Source of the DNA: Solirubrobacter phytolaccae
GTDB lineage: Bacteria; Actinomycetota; Thermoleophilia; Solirubrobacterales; Solirubrobacteraceae
Assembly: GCF_027587195.1 (NCBI RefSeq)
Contig: NZ_JAPDDP010000011.1
Coordinates: 62,001 to 126,000 of the forward strand
Length of the DNA: 64,000 nt
Direction: 5' to 3'
Made by a program: the position numbers and the translations under genes. The notes under the pieces are model-generated. The model saw nothing but the letters and a program-made list of their open reading frames with translations, was not told where the DNA came from and ran no database searches. Below are positions 37,149 through 46,136 of the stretch, piece by piece. The stretch's first letter is position 1. Each line of letters begins with the position of its first letter.

Positions 37149-39344
37149 GTGGCGCGTGCCCTGACGTTGATCGTGATGCTGCTCGTGCTCGCGGCGCCCG
37201 CCTCGGCGGCCACGCGGTACGTGTCGCCGACCGGCGCCGAAGCCGGGCAGTGCACCGCGGCGATGCCGTGCCGCGCGCTCGGCCAGGCCTACACCGTCGC
37301 CGCCGCGGGGGACACGGTCACGGTCGCCACCGGCGCCTACCCGGCGCAGTCCGTGCCGGCGGGCACCAAGGCCGTGACGTTCGTCGCTTCGCCCGGCGCG
37401 ACGTTGCGCTCGCTCGAGAACAGCGCCGCCAACGTCACCTTCGACGGCTTCTCGATCGACGGCAACTTCGCCAAGAGCCCGGGCTTCGGCAACCACGACG
37501 CGCCGAACGTGACGTTCCGCAACGGCGCGATCGGCAACATCACCGACGAGAAGGGCGCGCTGGTCAGCGGCGCGAACTTCACGTTCGACAACGTCCGCTT
37601 CCACGACGTGATCGTCACGGACTCCGAAGTCCACAACGAGTGCGTCTACGCGATCGGCGTACCCGGCATGACCGTCCGCAACAGCACCTTCACGGCGTGC
37701 GCGACGATGGACCTGTTCTTCACGTACGGCGGGTGGTGGACGCCGCTGCCGCCCGACTACGGCAACGTCACGATCGAGAACAACGTCTTCGGCCACACGA
37801 CCGCGGTGGGCGCCGGCTCGTGGCACTACTACTCGCTGTACGTCGGCGACACCGGCCCGAACGGCGGCACGTTGACGGGCTGGGTCGTCCGCAACAACAC
37901 CTTCGAGATCAACGCGCGGGTGAGCCGTCCGAGCGCGACGGGCTCGCGCTGGGTCGGCAACCTCGGCGGCTGGGAGTGCGTGCCCGGGATGGTCTACCGG
38001 CGCAACGTCGGCAAGGCCTGCGGGTCCGCCGACCGTGCCGTGACGCCGCACGGGAGCACGCGCACGACGGCCGCGCCGTTCGGGTGGCGCGACCCCGCCG
38101 CCAACGACTTCCGGCTCACGGCGAGCTCGGTGGCGATCGGCGGGGCCGACCCTGCCGACAGCCCGGCCCGCGACCGCGACGGCAACCTGCGCGACAGCGC
38201 TCCCGACGCCGGCGCGTACGAGCTCGTCGGGGTGACGCCCACGCCGACGCCCACCGCAACCGCCACGGCGACCGCGACCGCGACGGCGACCGCCACCTCG
38301 ACGGCCACCGCCACCGCCACCGCCACGGCGACCGCCACCGCGACGGCGACGGCCACGCCGGACACCCGCCCGCCGACCGTGCCCAAGGGCATGGCCTGGA
38401 CCGCCAAGTCGCAGACGAGCCTCGCCCTGCGCTGGAGCGCGGCCAGCGACGATCGCGGCGTCGCCGGCTACCGGATCTACCGCAACGGCACCGCGATCGC
38501 GACGACCGCGAACCTCGGCTACACGCTCACCGGCCTGGCCTGCGGGACGAGCTACGAGGTCGGGCTCACCGCCTACGACCTGGCCGGCAACGAGTCCTAC
38601 CGCCCCGAGGCCACCGGCACCACCGCCACCGAGCCGTGCGACCCGACGCCGACGCCCACCGCCACCGCCACCCCGACGGCGACGGCCCTGCCGACCGCGA
38701 CGGCCACGCCGCGCCCCGAGACCGAGCCGCGGCCCACGCCGTCACCGCTGCCCGACGCCCTGCCCGGGACGCGTGCCGGGGCGAGCTCGGCCCCGAAGCT
38801 CGTGCTCGCGTGGCACTTCGAGGAGGCGCGCGGGAAGCGCGTGCGCGACTCGAGCGGTCGCGGCAACGGCGGCACGCTCAAGGGTGTGCGCCGCGTCGCC
38901 GGGCACGCCGGGCGCGGCCTCGAGTTCGACAGTCGCAAGGACGTCGTCCGGGTGCCCTACGACGAGAGCCTCGCGTTCCCCGGCGGGATCACGATCGAGC
39001 TGTGGGTCCGGCCCGCCCAGCGCACGGGCGGCCGCGTGATCGCGCTCAAGTCCGCCGCGACGCCGCTGAGCCTGTTCGCCGGCGCCGGCCAGCTCCCCGC
39101 GCGGCGCTGGACGCACCTGGCGGCGACCCACGACGGCCGCACGCTGCGCGTCTACCGCAACGGCAAGCTCGTCTCCAGCCGCCCGCTCGCCCGCGAGGCG
39201 CTGGCGGCGCACGGCGCGCTGCGCTTCGGCGGCGCGACGGTCGCCGGCGCGTGGTTCCGCGGCCGGATGGACGACGTCCGCGTGTGGGACGGCGTCCGCG
39301 GCGACGCCGACCTTCAGCGCGCGGCCGGCCGCGCCACCGCCTGA
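37149..39344 (+). CDS. secreted beta-helix protein with FN3 and LamG domains
   Basis: 731 residues from a GTG placed 5 nt after GGGAGG (37138-37143). Signal peptide (1-20, ending APASA), six-cysteine beta-helix (21-360; [32 protein letters not shown]), Thr-Ala linker, FN3 (405-498) related to those of the previous gene, a second linker, and LamG (545-725; LAWHFEEARGKRVRD, WTHLAATHDGRTLRVYRNG, WFRGRMDDVRVWDG). This combines the domains of its two neighbours, which suggests the family evolves by swapping modules. The last 31 bp overlap the convergent polymerase gene. Longer in-frame starts lack a signal peptide. Probably exported and glycan-associated. Confidence 0.87.
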   Translation: MARALTLIVMLLVLAAPASAATRYVSPTGAEAGQCTAAMPCRALGQAYTVAAAGDTVTVATGAYPAQSVPAGTKAVTFVASPGATLRSLENSAANVTFDGFSIDGNFAKSPGFGNHDAPNVTFRNGAIGNITDEKGALVSGANFTFDNVRFHDVIVTDSEVHNECVYAIGVPGMTVRNSTFTACATMDLFFTYGGWWTPLPPDYGNVTIENNVFGHTTAVGAGSWHYYSLYVGDTGPNGGTLTGWVVRNNTFEINARVSRPSATGSRWVGNLGGWECVPGMVYRRNVGKACGSADRAVTPHGSTRTTAAPFGWRDPAANDFRLTASSVAIGGADPADSPARDRDGNLRDSAPDAGAYELVGVTPTPTPTATATATATATATATSTATATATATATATATATATPDTRPPTVPKGMAWTAKSQTSLALRWSAASDDRGVAGYRIYRNGTAIATTANLGYTLTGLACGTSYEVGLTAYDLAGNESYRPEATGTTATEPCDPTPTPTATATPTATALPTATATPRPETEPRPTPSPLPDALPGTRAGASSAPKLVLAWHFEEARGKRVRDSSGRGNGGTLKGVRRVAGHAGRGLEFDSRKDVVRVPYDESLAFPGGITIELWVRPAQRTGGRVIALKSAATPLSLFAGAGQLPARRWTHLAATHDGRTLRVYRNGKLVSSRPLAREALAAHGALRFGGATVAGAWFRGRMDDVRVWDGVRGDADLQRAAGRATA
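38233..38360 (+). repeat. Thr-Ala linker repeat
   Basis: Alternating Thr and Ala codons (ACC/ACG with GCG/GCC) after an initial TPTPT join the beta-helix to FN3. Same composition as the linkers at 34816 and 35953; a further short TPT linker is at 38641-38750. Confidence 0.8.
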
Positions 39345-40843
39345 CGGCGGCTCTGCGCGCGCAGGCGCGTCAGCAGGCTCGGCTCGTTGTCCGGGCGCAC
39401 GATCACGGCCGCGAAGCCGAGGAACACGAACGAGAGGAACGTCACCTGCACGAACGCGAACGCGTCGTAGGTGAACATGCCCACCGCGAACGCGGTGATC
39501 GACGCGGCGAGCGTCGTCGGCAGCCAGCCGTCGGCACCGGTCTCCGCCCGGGCTCGCCGGCCGAGCTTGCGCACCGCGCGCACGTACAGCCAGATCAGCC
39601 CGACGAAGCCGACGAAGCCGACGTCCAGCAGCGAGCCGAGCCACTGGTTGTCGAGGATCTGGGCGCCGTCCGGCGCGCCGTCGGTGGCGACGATGCGCGT
39701 GCCGAAGCCCTGTCCGAAGAACGGGTTGCGTGACCACTCGTCGAGGCTCGGCCCGATGTCGTGCAGGCGGCCGGAGCCCGAGCCCATCTCCTGCGACTGC
39801 TCCTGGACGACGTACGCCGGGTTCAGGATCGCCTTGAAGGTGCCCAGCGTGCCGGGCATCGCCACCTGGATGACGCACATCAGCACGAACAGCGCCGGCA
39901 GCAGCTTGATCGTCTCCTCGCGCTTGAGCCAGAAGAACACGGCGAGCGTGACCATCAACATCACGGCGGCGGTGCGCGAGCCGGTCGACAGCGCGCCGAG
40001 CGTGAGCAACCCGCCGGAGGCCAGCCAGATCCAGTGACCGTCGCGCCGGTGCAGGTAGAGCGTCAGCGGCAGCAGCATCACCAGCGCCGCGCCGAGCGCG
40101 ATCGGGTGCTGCGCGGAGCCCATCGCGCGGGTGCCGGTGCCGCGCGCCAGCGCCTCGCCCTGGTCGACGTACTGCAGGAACGGCAGGTACGCGCCGAGGC
40201 CGTTGAACATGTTGCGGCCGCTCTTCCACTCGTACAGCGACAGCAGCGCCACGAACGCGCCGCCGAGCACGATCAACCGCAGGATCCGGTCCATCTCGGG
40301 CCCCCGCCGGATCGAGCTGCCGACGAAGTAGATCATCAGGATGAAGCTGATGAAGAAGCTCACCTGCTTGAGCACGGCCTCGCTCAGTGCCGCGACCTTG
40401 GACAGGTTGAGCACGAGCGAGAGCAGGATCGCCATCAGGAAGACGGTCACCGGCCCTTCGAGCCCGGTGCCGCGCCAGCGCACGTCAGGGTCGATCAGCA
40501 GCGCGCCGAACCAGCACAGCATCACCACGGCGATCACGACGCGGTAGGGCTCGAGCTCGATCGGGAACCCGCCGCCGACGGTGTAGCGGCGGATCGGGAT
40601 GAAGAGGATGACCGCGAGGATCAGCCCGAGCAGCGTCTGCCACGAGAGCAGCGCCTTCTGGTAGCTGATCAGCGCCAGCGGTAGCACCACCGCGGCCAGG
40701 GCGGGGACCGCCAACCCGGCGTAGCCGGCCGCGAGCATCGTCACCACGCCGAAGCCGGCGAGGATCCACAGGGCCAGATCGGTCCCGCGCGTGCGGGAGC
40801 GCCGGCCGATCGCCGGCGCGGGGGCCGCGCCGGAGGAGATCAC
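39314..40843 (-). CDS. O-antigen ligase/polymerase-like membrane protein (Wzy type)
   Basis: 509 residues with about eleven to twelve membrane helices and a large external loop between residues 360 and 420 (GSGSGRLHDIGPSLDEWSRNP, then FFGQGFGTRI). The loop with conserved Arg/His and the RNPFFGQGFG-like motif is characteristic of Wzy_C/O-antigen ligase family proteins, which polymerise repeat units on their lipid carrier outside the membrane. It starts at a GTG that overlaps the stop of the Wzz-like gene (GTGA), a pairing that fits polymerase plus co-polymerase. It is the only polymerase candidate seen. Its 3' end overlaps the convergent beta-helix gene by 31 bp. Confidence 0.85.
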   Translation of the reverse strand: MISSGAAPAPAIGRRSRTRGTDLALWILAGFGVVTMLAAGYAGLAVPALAAVVLPLALISYQKALLSWQTLLGLILAVILFIPIRRYTVGGGFPIELEPYRVVIAVVMLCWFGALLIDPDVRWRGTGLEGPVTVFLMAILLSLVLNLSKVAALSEAVLKQVSFFISFILMIYFVGSSIRRGPEMDRILRLIVLGGAFVALLSLYEWKSGRNMFNGLGAYLPFLQYVDQGEALARGTGTRAMGSAQHPIALGAALVMLLPLTLYLHRRDGHWIWLASGGLLTLGALSTGSRTAAVMLMVTLAVFFWLKREETIKLLPALFVLMCVIQVAMPGTLGTFKAILNPAYVVQEQSQEMGSGSGRLHDIGPSLDEWSRNPFFGQGFGTRIVATDGAPDGAQILDNQWLGSLLDVGFVGFVGLIWLYVRAVRKLGRRARAETGADGWLPTTLAASITAFAVGMFTYDAFAFVQVTFLSFVFLGFAAVIVRPDNEPSLLTRLRAQSRRQAVARPAAR

Positions 40844-41733
40844 CGCGGGCGGCGCGGAACGGACGTGGGGGGAGCCGGCGGCGGCGGCGGGCCGCCCCAG
40901 ACCGAGCCGGCGGGCACCGGGCGCGCCGGGGCGGCGGGCTCAGCGGCGCCGTTCTCGACGGCCCACGGGTCCACGATGCCGTCGAAGGAGTCCTCGTCCT
41001 CGGCGACGGCCGTGCGCTTGCGCGAGCCACCGCCGCGCATCGCGGCCAGCAGGTGGGTGAGCGCCAGCGTCCCGAGCAGGCCGAGCACGAAGGCCATCAG
41101 CGAGCTCGTCTTCGACGGGCCCGAGAGCAGGTAGCCCGGCGACGGCGCGTTGAGCGCGACGAGCTCGACCCGCTGCTTCTCCGGGACCTGGTTCTTGGTC
41201 TGATCTTCCTTGAGCGTCCCGCGGAGGGCCTCGATCATGTGCTCGTTGAGCTTCTGCGCGCCCTGCTGCGTCGGCGCGCTCGTGGTGAGCTTGATCACCG
41301 GCAGGATCACGCCACCGGACGCGCCCTGCAGGGCGCCGGCCGTGACCTGCGCCGGGTTCGCCTTCTCGGGCGTGCGGAGCCGGACGCGGTCGCTCATCGC
41401 GAGCTGCGAGTACAGGTCGGCGAGCCCGCCGAAGCGGTTCGGATCGGCGAACTGCAGCTGGTCGGCGGGGATCGGCTCTTCCTTGCCCGTCGCGTCCGTC
41501 TTGAGCTCAGGCGCCTCGGGCAGGGTCACACGACCCTCCGGGAAGCCGAGCTGGGTGACGAGCATGGAGGAGTCGCTGGACCACGTGGACTCTCCGCGCG
41601 CCTCGATCTTCAGGCCGCCGGCGAGGCTGACCTTGTACGACGCCATCACCGACAGCGCGAGCGTGAGGAGGACACCGACGATCGTCACGACGCGGAAGCG
41701 CCACAAGACGGCAGCGTGGCGAGGAAGGTTCAT
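40840..41733 (-). CDS. Wzz-like polysaccharide co-polymerase
   Basis: 297 residues with the co-polymerase layout: a membrane helix near the N-terminus (about 16-33), an external domain of about 175 residues (YSQLAMSDRVRLR, ALQGASGGVILPVIKLTTSAPT), a second helix at about 215-237 (SLMAFVLGLLGTLALTHLL) and a cytoplasmic tail that is acidic then Pro-rich (PPPPPAPPTSVPRRPR). No Walker kinase domain follows, so any control is not through a fused BY-kinase. It would set chain length for the polymerase encoded immediately downstream. The ATG is 7 nt after TAGGCT. Confidence 0.8.
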   Translation of the reverse strand: MNLPRHAAVLWRFRVVTIVGVLLTLALSVMASYKVSLAGGLKIEARGESTWSSDSSMLVTQLGFPEGRVTLPEAPELKTDATGKEEPIPADQLQFADPNRFGGLADLYSQLAMSDRVRLRTPEKANPAQVTAGALQGASGGVILPVIKLTTSAPTQQGAQKLNEHMIEALRGTLKEDQTKNQVPEKQRVELVALNAPSPGYLLSGPSKTSSLMAFVLGLLGTLALTHLLAAMRGGGSRKRTAVAEDEDSFDGIVDPWAVENGAAEPAAPARPVPAGSVWGGPPPPPAPPTSVPRRPR

Positions 41734-41740
41734 GCCGTTG

Positions 41741-41746
41741 AGCCTA
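41741..41746 (-). promoter_or_regulatory. -10-like TAGGCT, 7 nt before ATG 41733
   Basis: A minus-strand TAGGCT exactly 7 nt before the Wzz-like start; leaderless arrangement. It is divergent from the element at 41803. Confidence 0.55.
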
Positions 41747-41802
41747 GGTTGCGGCCCGCGGACGGCGCCTAGCCCATCGTGCAGGTATCGGCCTACGGCC
41801 TC

Positions 41803-41808
41803 TACGAT
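41803..41808 (+). promoter_or_regulatory. -10-like TACGAT, 8 nt before ATG 41817
   Basis: TACGAT lies 8 nt before the glycosyltransferase ATG with no Shine-Dalgarno. The two divergent elements are about 56 bp apart. Confidence 0.55.
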
Positions 41809-41816
41809 CGGCGTCC

Positions 41817-43130
41817 ATGTCCCGCCGCGTGCTGATGCTCGCCCGCCACTTCCCGCCGATCGGCGGCGCCGGCGTCCACCGCACCGTCGGCACGGTCCGG
41901 CACCTGCGCGAGCACGGCTACGAGCCGGTGGTGATCACCGGGCCGGCCGAGCACCGTGACCGCTGGGAGCCGCACGACCCGGGGCTGCTCGCCCAGATCC
42001 CCGCCGACGTCGAGGTCCATCGCCTCCAGGGCCCTGAGCCGCCCGCGCGCACCGGCGCACGTGCGCGCGCTGACAAGCTGCTGCAGGCGCGGGCACCGTG
42101 GATCGACTGGTGGATCGAGGAATCCGTGCGGATGGGGCGGCGCGTCGGCGCCGACGCCGACGTCATCTACGCCTCGTGCCTGCCGTACGAGACCGCGAAC
42201 GCGGGCGCGCAGCTCGCCGCGGAGCTGGGCAAGCCGTGGGTCGCCGACCTGGAGGACCCGTGGGCGCTCGACGAGATGCGCCTGTACCTCACGGGCGCGC
42301 ACCAGCGACTCGAGCAGCGGCGCATGCGCACCGCGCTCGCGAGCGCCGCGGCCGTGATCATGTGCGCGGAGGAGGCCGCGGTGCGCGTGCGTCGCGCCTT
42401 CCCGAAGCTCGACGGGCGCGTGGCCGGGATCCCGATCGGCTTCGAGCGCGACGACTTCGCCGGCGGCGACGGCGGCCATTCCGGCGACACCTTCAAGATC
42501 GTCCACACGGGCTCGATGCACACCGACTTCGGCCGCGCGCTGCGCGCCTCGCGTCGTCGTCGCCGGCTGCTCGGCGGCAGTGTCGAGGGCCTGGACATCA
42601 TCACCCGCTCGCACGTGTTCCTCGTGCAGGCGATCGAGCAGCTGCTGACCGCCCGGCCGGAGCTGCGCGACCGGGTCGAGCTGCACCTCGCCGGCGAGCT
42701 GACCGAGGGCGACCGCGCGGTCGCCGCGCCGCACGCGTTCGTGCGCACGCCGGGCCTGCTCGCGCACCGCGACACGGTCGCGCTGATGCGCTCCGCCGAC
42801 CTGCTGTTCCTGCCGATGCATGACCTGCCGGCGCCCGCGCGCGCGGGGCTCATCCCGTACAAGACCTACGAGTACCTGGCGGCGCAGCGGCCGATCCTGG
42901 CCGCCGTCCCGGACGGCGACGTGCGCGACCTGCTCGGCCCGGTCGGCCACGTCACGCTCGTCCGGCCCGCCGACGTCGACGGGATGACGCAGGCCCTCGG
43001 CCGGCTCGTGGACGAGGCGCCCGTGACCCGCGTCGCCGACGATCTCGACTCGCCCGTCCTCGCGCCGCTGGAGCGGCGCGCGTGCGTCGCCCGGATCGCG
43101 GGCGTGCTCGACGGCGTGCTCGGCCGCTGA
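41817..43130 (+). CDS. GT4-like glycosyltransferase
   Basis: 437 residues with a GT-B fold. The N-terminus VLMLARHFPPIGGAGVHRTV is typical of GT4 proteins (the glycine-rich acceptor loop); later come WVADLEDPWALDE, FKIVHTGSMHTDFG and a C-terminal donor half with LMRSADLLFLPMHDLP, LIPYKTYEYLAAQRPILA. The last motif holds the conserved Glu of the family. It likely adds a sugar to the lipid-linked repeat. It ends 2 bp before the convergent GT2 gene; the two stops lie in TGACGTCA. Confidence 0.87.
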   Translation: MSRRVLMLARHFPPIGGAGVHRTVGTVRHLREHGYEPVVITGPAEHRDRWEPHDPGLLAQIPADVEVHRLQGPEPPARTGARARADKLLQARAPWIDWWIEESVRMGRRVGADADVIYASCLPYETANAGAQLAAELGKPWVADLEDPWALDEMRLYLTGAHQRLEQRRMRTALASAAAVIMCAEEAAVRVRRAFPKLDGRVAGIPIGFERDDFAGGDGGHSGDTFKIVHTGSMHTDFGRALRASRRRRRLLGGSVEGLDIITRSHVFLVQAIEQLLTARPELRDRVELHLAGELTEGDRAVAAPHAFVRTPGLLAHRDTVALMRSADLLFLPMHDLPAPARAGLIPYKTYEYLAAQRPILAAVPDGDVRDLLGPVGHVTLVRPADVDGMTQALGRLVDEAPVTRVADDLDSPVLAPLERRACVARIAGVLDGVLGR

Positions 43131-43132
43131 CG

Positions 43133-44101
43133 TCAGAGGATCGGGAAGCGGTGGCGGACCGCGCCGCGCACGGTCGCCCCGATCTGCACCGCGTCATAGG
43201 CCGCCGCGAACAGCGCGGCGCGCACGGGCTGCGCGTCGCCGCGCGTGCGCTGGCGCAGGTGCATCGCGTACGGCAGGCACAGCGCCGCCGCCGCGGGCTG
43301 GCGGCGCGCGAGGAACGCGGCGAACGCGGCCTGCAGCAGCAGCGGGTGCGAGCGCTCGTAGAACATCCCCTGCGTGAGGTGCTCGCGCAGGCCCGGGTTG
43401 CGCTTGTAGGCCTGCACGCCGTGCGTGGCCATCAGCGCGTCGTCGAACGCGCGCCGCGGCGTGCGCGGGAACACGGCGTGATGGACGACGGCCGCGGGCG
43501 CGAACACCGGCACGCCGCCGGCGTCCTTGATCCGCCAGCCGAGGTCCGAGTCCTCGCCGGCGGGCGCGGGGTAGGACTCGTCGAAGCCGGCCACGGCCTC
43601 CAGGAGGGCGCGCGGGTAGCTGATGTTGCAGGTCTCGAAGTGGGGGGAGGGACCCGTGATGCGGACCGTCTTGGCGTAGCGCGTGAGCGCCTCCGCCTCG
43701 GCCGGGTTCGGGATCGTCACGCCCTGCACGACGGTGTCCGTGCGGCCCTGGCTCTCGTCGAGCATCACGCTCAGCCAGCCCGGCGTCGGGATGCAGTCGT
43801 CGTCGGTGAACGCGATCCGCTGCGCGCGGGCGAGGCGCCAGCCCGTGTTGCGGGCGCGCGCGGGCCCGCCGCCCGTGTCCAGGCGGACGGTGCGCAGGCT
43901 CAGCCGCTGCGCGGCGGTCTCGGCGCCGAGCACGTCGGGCGTCTGGTCGGCCGACGCGTCGTCGACCACGATGACCTCGAAGCGCTCGCGCGGGAGATCC
44001 TGCGCGTGCAGGCCGTCGAGCAACGCCTGCAGGCGCTCGGCGCGGTTGTGCGTCGCGACGACGACCGAGATGTCCGGGGTGGCCTGTGCAGAGTCCCTCA
44101 T
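43133..44101 (-). CDS. GT2 family glycosyltransferase
   Basis: 322 residues with a complete GT-A core: ISVVVATHNRAERLQ, VIVVDDASADQTP, GGPARARNTGW, IAFTDDDCIPTPGWL (the DxD metal site) and FDESYPAPAGEDSDLGWR (catalytic ED). The C-terminal 100 residues are hydrophobic-basic and may attach it to the membrane. Acts on a lipid-linked or protein acceptor at the cytoplasmic face. ATG 44101 follows TATCGT by 8 nt. Confidence 0.9.
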   Translation of the reverse strand: MRDSAQATPDISVVVATHNRAERLQALLDGLHAQDLPRERFEVIVVDDASADQTPDVLGAETAAQRLSLRTVRLDTGGGPARARNTGWRLARAQRIAFTDDDCIPTPGWLSVMLDESQGRTDTVVQGVTIPNPAEAEALTRYAKTVRITGPSPHFETCNISYPRALLEAVAGFDESYPAPAGEDSDLGWRIKDAGGVPVFAPAAVVHHAVFPRTPRRAFDDALMATHGVQAYKRNPGLREHLTQGMFYERSHPLLLQAAFAAFLARRQPAAAALCLPYAMHLRQRTRGDAQPVRAALFAAAYDAVQIGATVRGAVRHRFPIL

Positions 44102-44109
44102 CGCGGACG

Positions 44110-44115
44110 ACGATA
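44110..44115 (-). promoter_or_regulatory. -10-like TATCGT, 8 nt before ATG 44101
   Basis: A minus-strand TATCGT in the leaderless position for the GT2 gene. Confidence 0.5.
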
Positions 44116-44212
44116 GGGCGAGCCCGGCCTGCCGTCCCTGGCCGTTGGATCAGGTGCCCTGCGCGGTCGGGCTACTGGACGGTCGGGTAGGCCAGGGTCC
44201 TGACGGCGCGAC

Positions 44213-44218
44213 TACGGT
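44213..44218 (+). promoter_or_regulatory. -10-like TACGGT, 7 nt before ATG 44226
   Basis: TACGGT lies exactly 7 nt before the asnB ATG with no Shine-Dalgarno between. Confidence 0.55.
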
Positions 44219-44225
44219 GCCTGGC

Positions 44226-46136
44226 ATGTGTGGGATAGCCGGAGCCTTCCGCGTCGACGGCGGCAGCACGCCGCCCCTTCCCGAGCCCGTTCTGCGGCGG
44301 ATGACCGAGCTCATCGAGTACCGCGGGCCCGACGACGCGGGGTTCGTCTCCGACGCGGGCTGCTCGCTCGGCGCCCGGCGCCTCTCGATCATCGACGTCG
44401 AGGGTGGCCACCAGCCGTTCGCCAACGAGCGCGGCCGCATCTGGGGCGCCCAGAACGGCGAGATCTACAACCACGACCAGCTGCGCGAGGAGCTGCGCGG
44501 TCGTGGCCACGTCTTCACGAGCCGGTGCGACACGGAAGTGCTGCCGCACCTGTACGAGGATCATGGCCCGGCGATGGCCGAGCGCCTGCGCGGCATGTTC
44601 GCGGTCGCGGTCTGGGACCAGGACAAGCGCCGCGGCGTGCTCATCCGCGACCGGCTTGGCGTCAAGCCCCTCTACTACGCGCACGTGGGCGACGTGGTGG
44701 TGTTCGGGTCCGAGCTCAAGTGCGTCGTGGCCAGCGGCCTCGTCGGCTCCGAGCTGGACGCCGAGGCGATCTCCGCCTACCTGATGCTCGGCTACGTGCC
44801 GAGCCCGATGACGCCGCTCAAGGACGTCCGCAAGCTCGCCCCGGGCGAGCGCCTCGTGATCGAGGACGGCGCTGTGCGGGTCGAGCGCTGGTGGGACTAC
44901 CCGGCGCCCGAGGCCGACCAGACGCCGCGCTCGGCGGACGAGTGGACCGAGATCGTGCGCGACGCGCTCGAGGACTCGGTCAAGATGCGCCTGATGAGCG
45001 ACGTGCCGCTCGGCGCGATGCTCAGCGGCGGCCTGGACTCGAGCCTGATCGTCGCGCTGATGGCGCGGCACATGAACGGCCAGCCGCTGAAGACCTTCGC
45101 CGTCGGCTTCGAGGGCGCGGACTCCGAGCTGCCGGACGCGCGCCGCGTCGCGGACGCGCTCGGCGCCGAGCACCACGAGCTGCAGGTCTCGACCGCGACC
45201 AGCACCGACGCGCTGACCAAGCTCGCGTGGCACCTGGACGAGCCGATCGCCGACCTCTCCGCCGTCGGGTTCCTCGCACTCTGCGAGCTCGCCGTCTCCG
45301 AGGTGACCGTCGCGCTTTCCGGCCAGGGCGCCGACGAGCTGTTCGGCGGCTACCGCAAGCACCGCGTCGCGTCGCTCGTTCAGCACTGGACGCGCCTGCC
45401 CGGGCCGGCCCGCACCGCCGCGGCGGTGGCGATGCGCAAGGGCCCCGGCCGCTCGCGCCAGCTGCTCGACGCCCTGCAGTCGCCCGACCCCGTCTCCCGC
45501 CTGCTCGCCTCGAGCGGGCTCGTGCGCCCCGAGCTGCGCGCGAGCGTGTTCAGCGGCGCGCTGGCCGAGCAGTCCGGCGCCGCCGAGCGCGTCCTGCGCG
45601 ACCGCCTCGCCGGCGCACCGGGCCGCGGGCCGCTCGAGTCGGCCATGTACCTCGATGCCCGCCTCGGCCTCGTGGACGACATGCTCGCCTACTTCGACCG
45701 CGCCTCGATGGCCAAGTCGCTGGAGGTCCGCGTGCCGTTCCTCGACCACGAGTTCGTCGAGCTCGCGGCGCGCGTGCCCGCCCACCTGAAGGTCCACCGC
45801 CTGCAGGGCAAGCACGTCCTGCGCGAGGCGGCCAAGGGCCTCGTGCCCGACTTCGTGCTCGCCAAGAAGAAGCGCGGCTTCTTCAACGAGGCCGTCGAGG
45901 GCTGGATCGGTGGCGGCAGCGGCGGCGCGGTCGACGAGCTCCTGCTCGGCCCCGACCCGGCGTACGCGCAGGTCATCGACCGTGACGTCGTCGCGGGCGC
46001 GGTGCGCGACTTCCGCGCCGGCCAGGGTCAGCACGCGAACTTCCTGCTCGCGGTCCTGATGCTCGAGCTGTGGCTCTCGAAGACGTTGCCGCGCGCCTTC
46101 GCGTCGGCGCCGGAGCCGCTCGGGGTGTCCGCGTGA
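44226..46136 (+). CDS. asnB: asparagine synthetase (glutamine-hydrolysing) family amidotransferase
   Basis: 636 residues. Mature N-terminal Cys2 (MCGIAGAF) is the glutaminase nucleophile; RGPDDAG, NGEIYNH and a DRLGVKPLYY motif complete the Ntn domain (1-200). The synthetase domain has the PP-loop LSGGLDSSLIVALM, then LDEPIADLSAVG and SGQGADELFGGYRKH. Classic enzymes make asparagine from aspartate. AsnB homologues in capsule and EPS loci often amidate a uronic-acid sugar, and I favour that here because it lies between glycosyltransferases and its stop overlaps a GT2 gene (GTGA). Which substrate is used cannot be read from sequence. Confidence 0.92.
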   Translation: MCGIAGAFRVDGGSTPPLPEPVLRRMTELIEYRGPDDAGFVSDAGCSLGARRLSIIDVEGGHQPFANERGRIWGAQNGEIYNHDQLREELRGRGHVFTSRCDTEVLPHLYEDHGPAMAERLRGMFAVAVWDQDKRRGVLIRDRLGVKPLYYAHVGDVVVFGSELKCVVASGLVGSELDAEAISAYLMLGYVPSPMTPLKDVRKLAPGERLVIEDGAVRVERWWDYPAPEADQTPRSADEWTEIVRDALEDSVKMRLMSDVPLGAMLSGGLDSSLIVALMARHMNGQPLKTFAVGFEGADSELPDARRVADALGAEHHELQVSTATSTDALTKLAWHLDEPIADLSAVGFLALCELAVSEVTVALSGQGADELFGGYRKHRVASLVQHWTRLPGPARTAAAVAMRKGPGRSRQLLDALQSPDPVSRLLASSGLVRPELRASVFSGALAEQSGAAERVLRDRLAGAPGRGPLESAMYLDARLGLVDDMLAYFDRASMAKSLEVRVPFLDHEFVELAARVPAHLKVHRLQGKHVLREAAKGLVPDFVLAKKKRGFFNEAVEGWIGGGSGGAVDELLLGPDPAYAQVIDRDVVAGAVRDFRAGQGQHANFLLAVLMLELWLSKTLPRAFASAPEPLGVSA

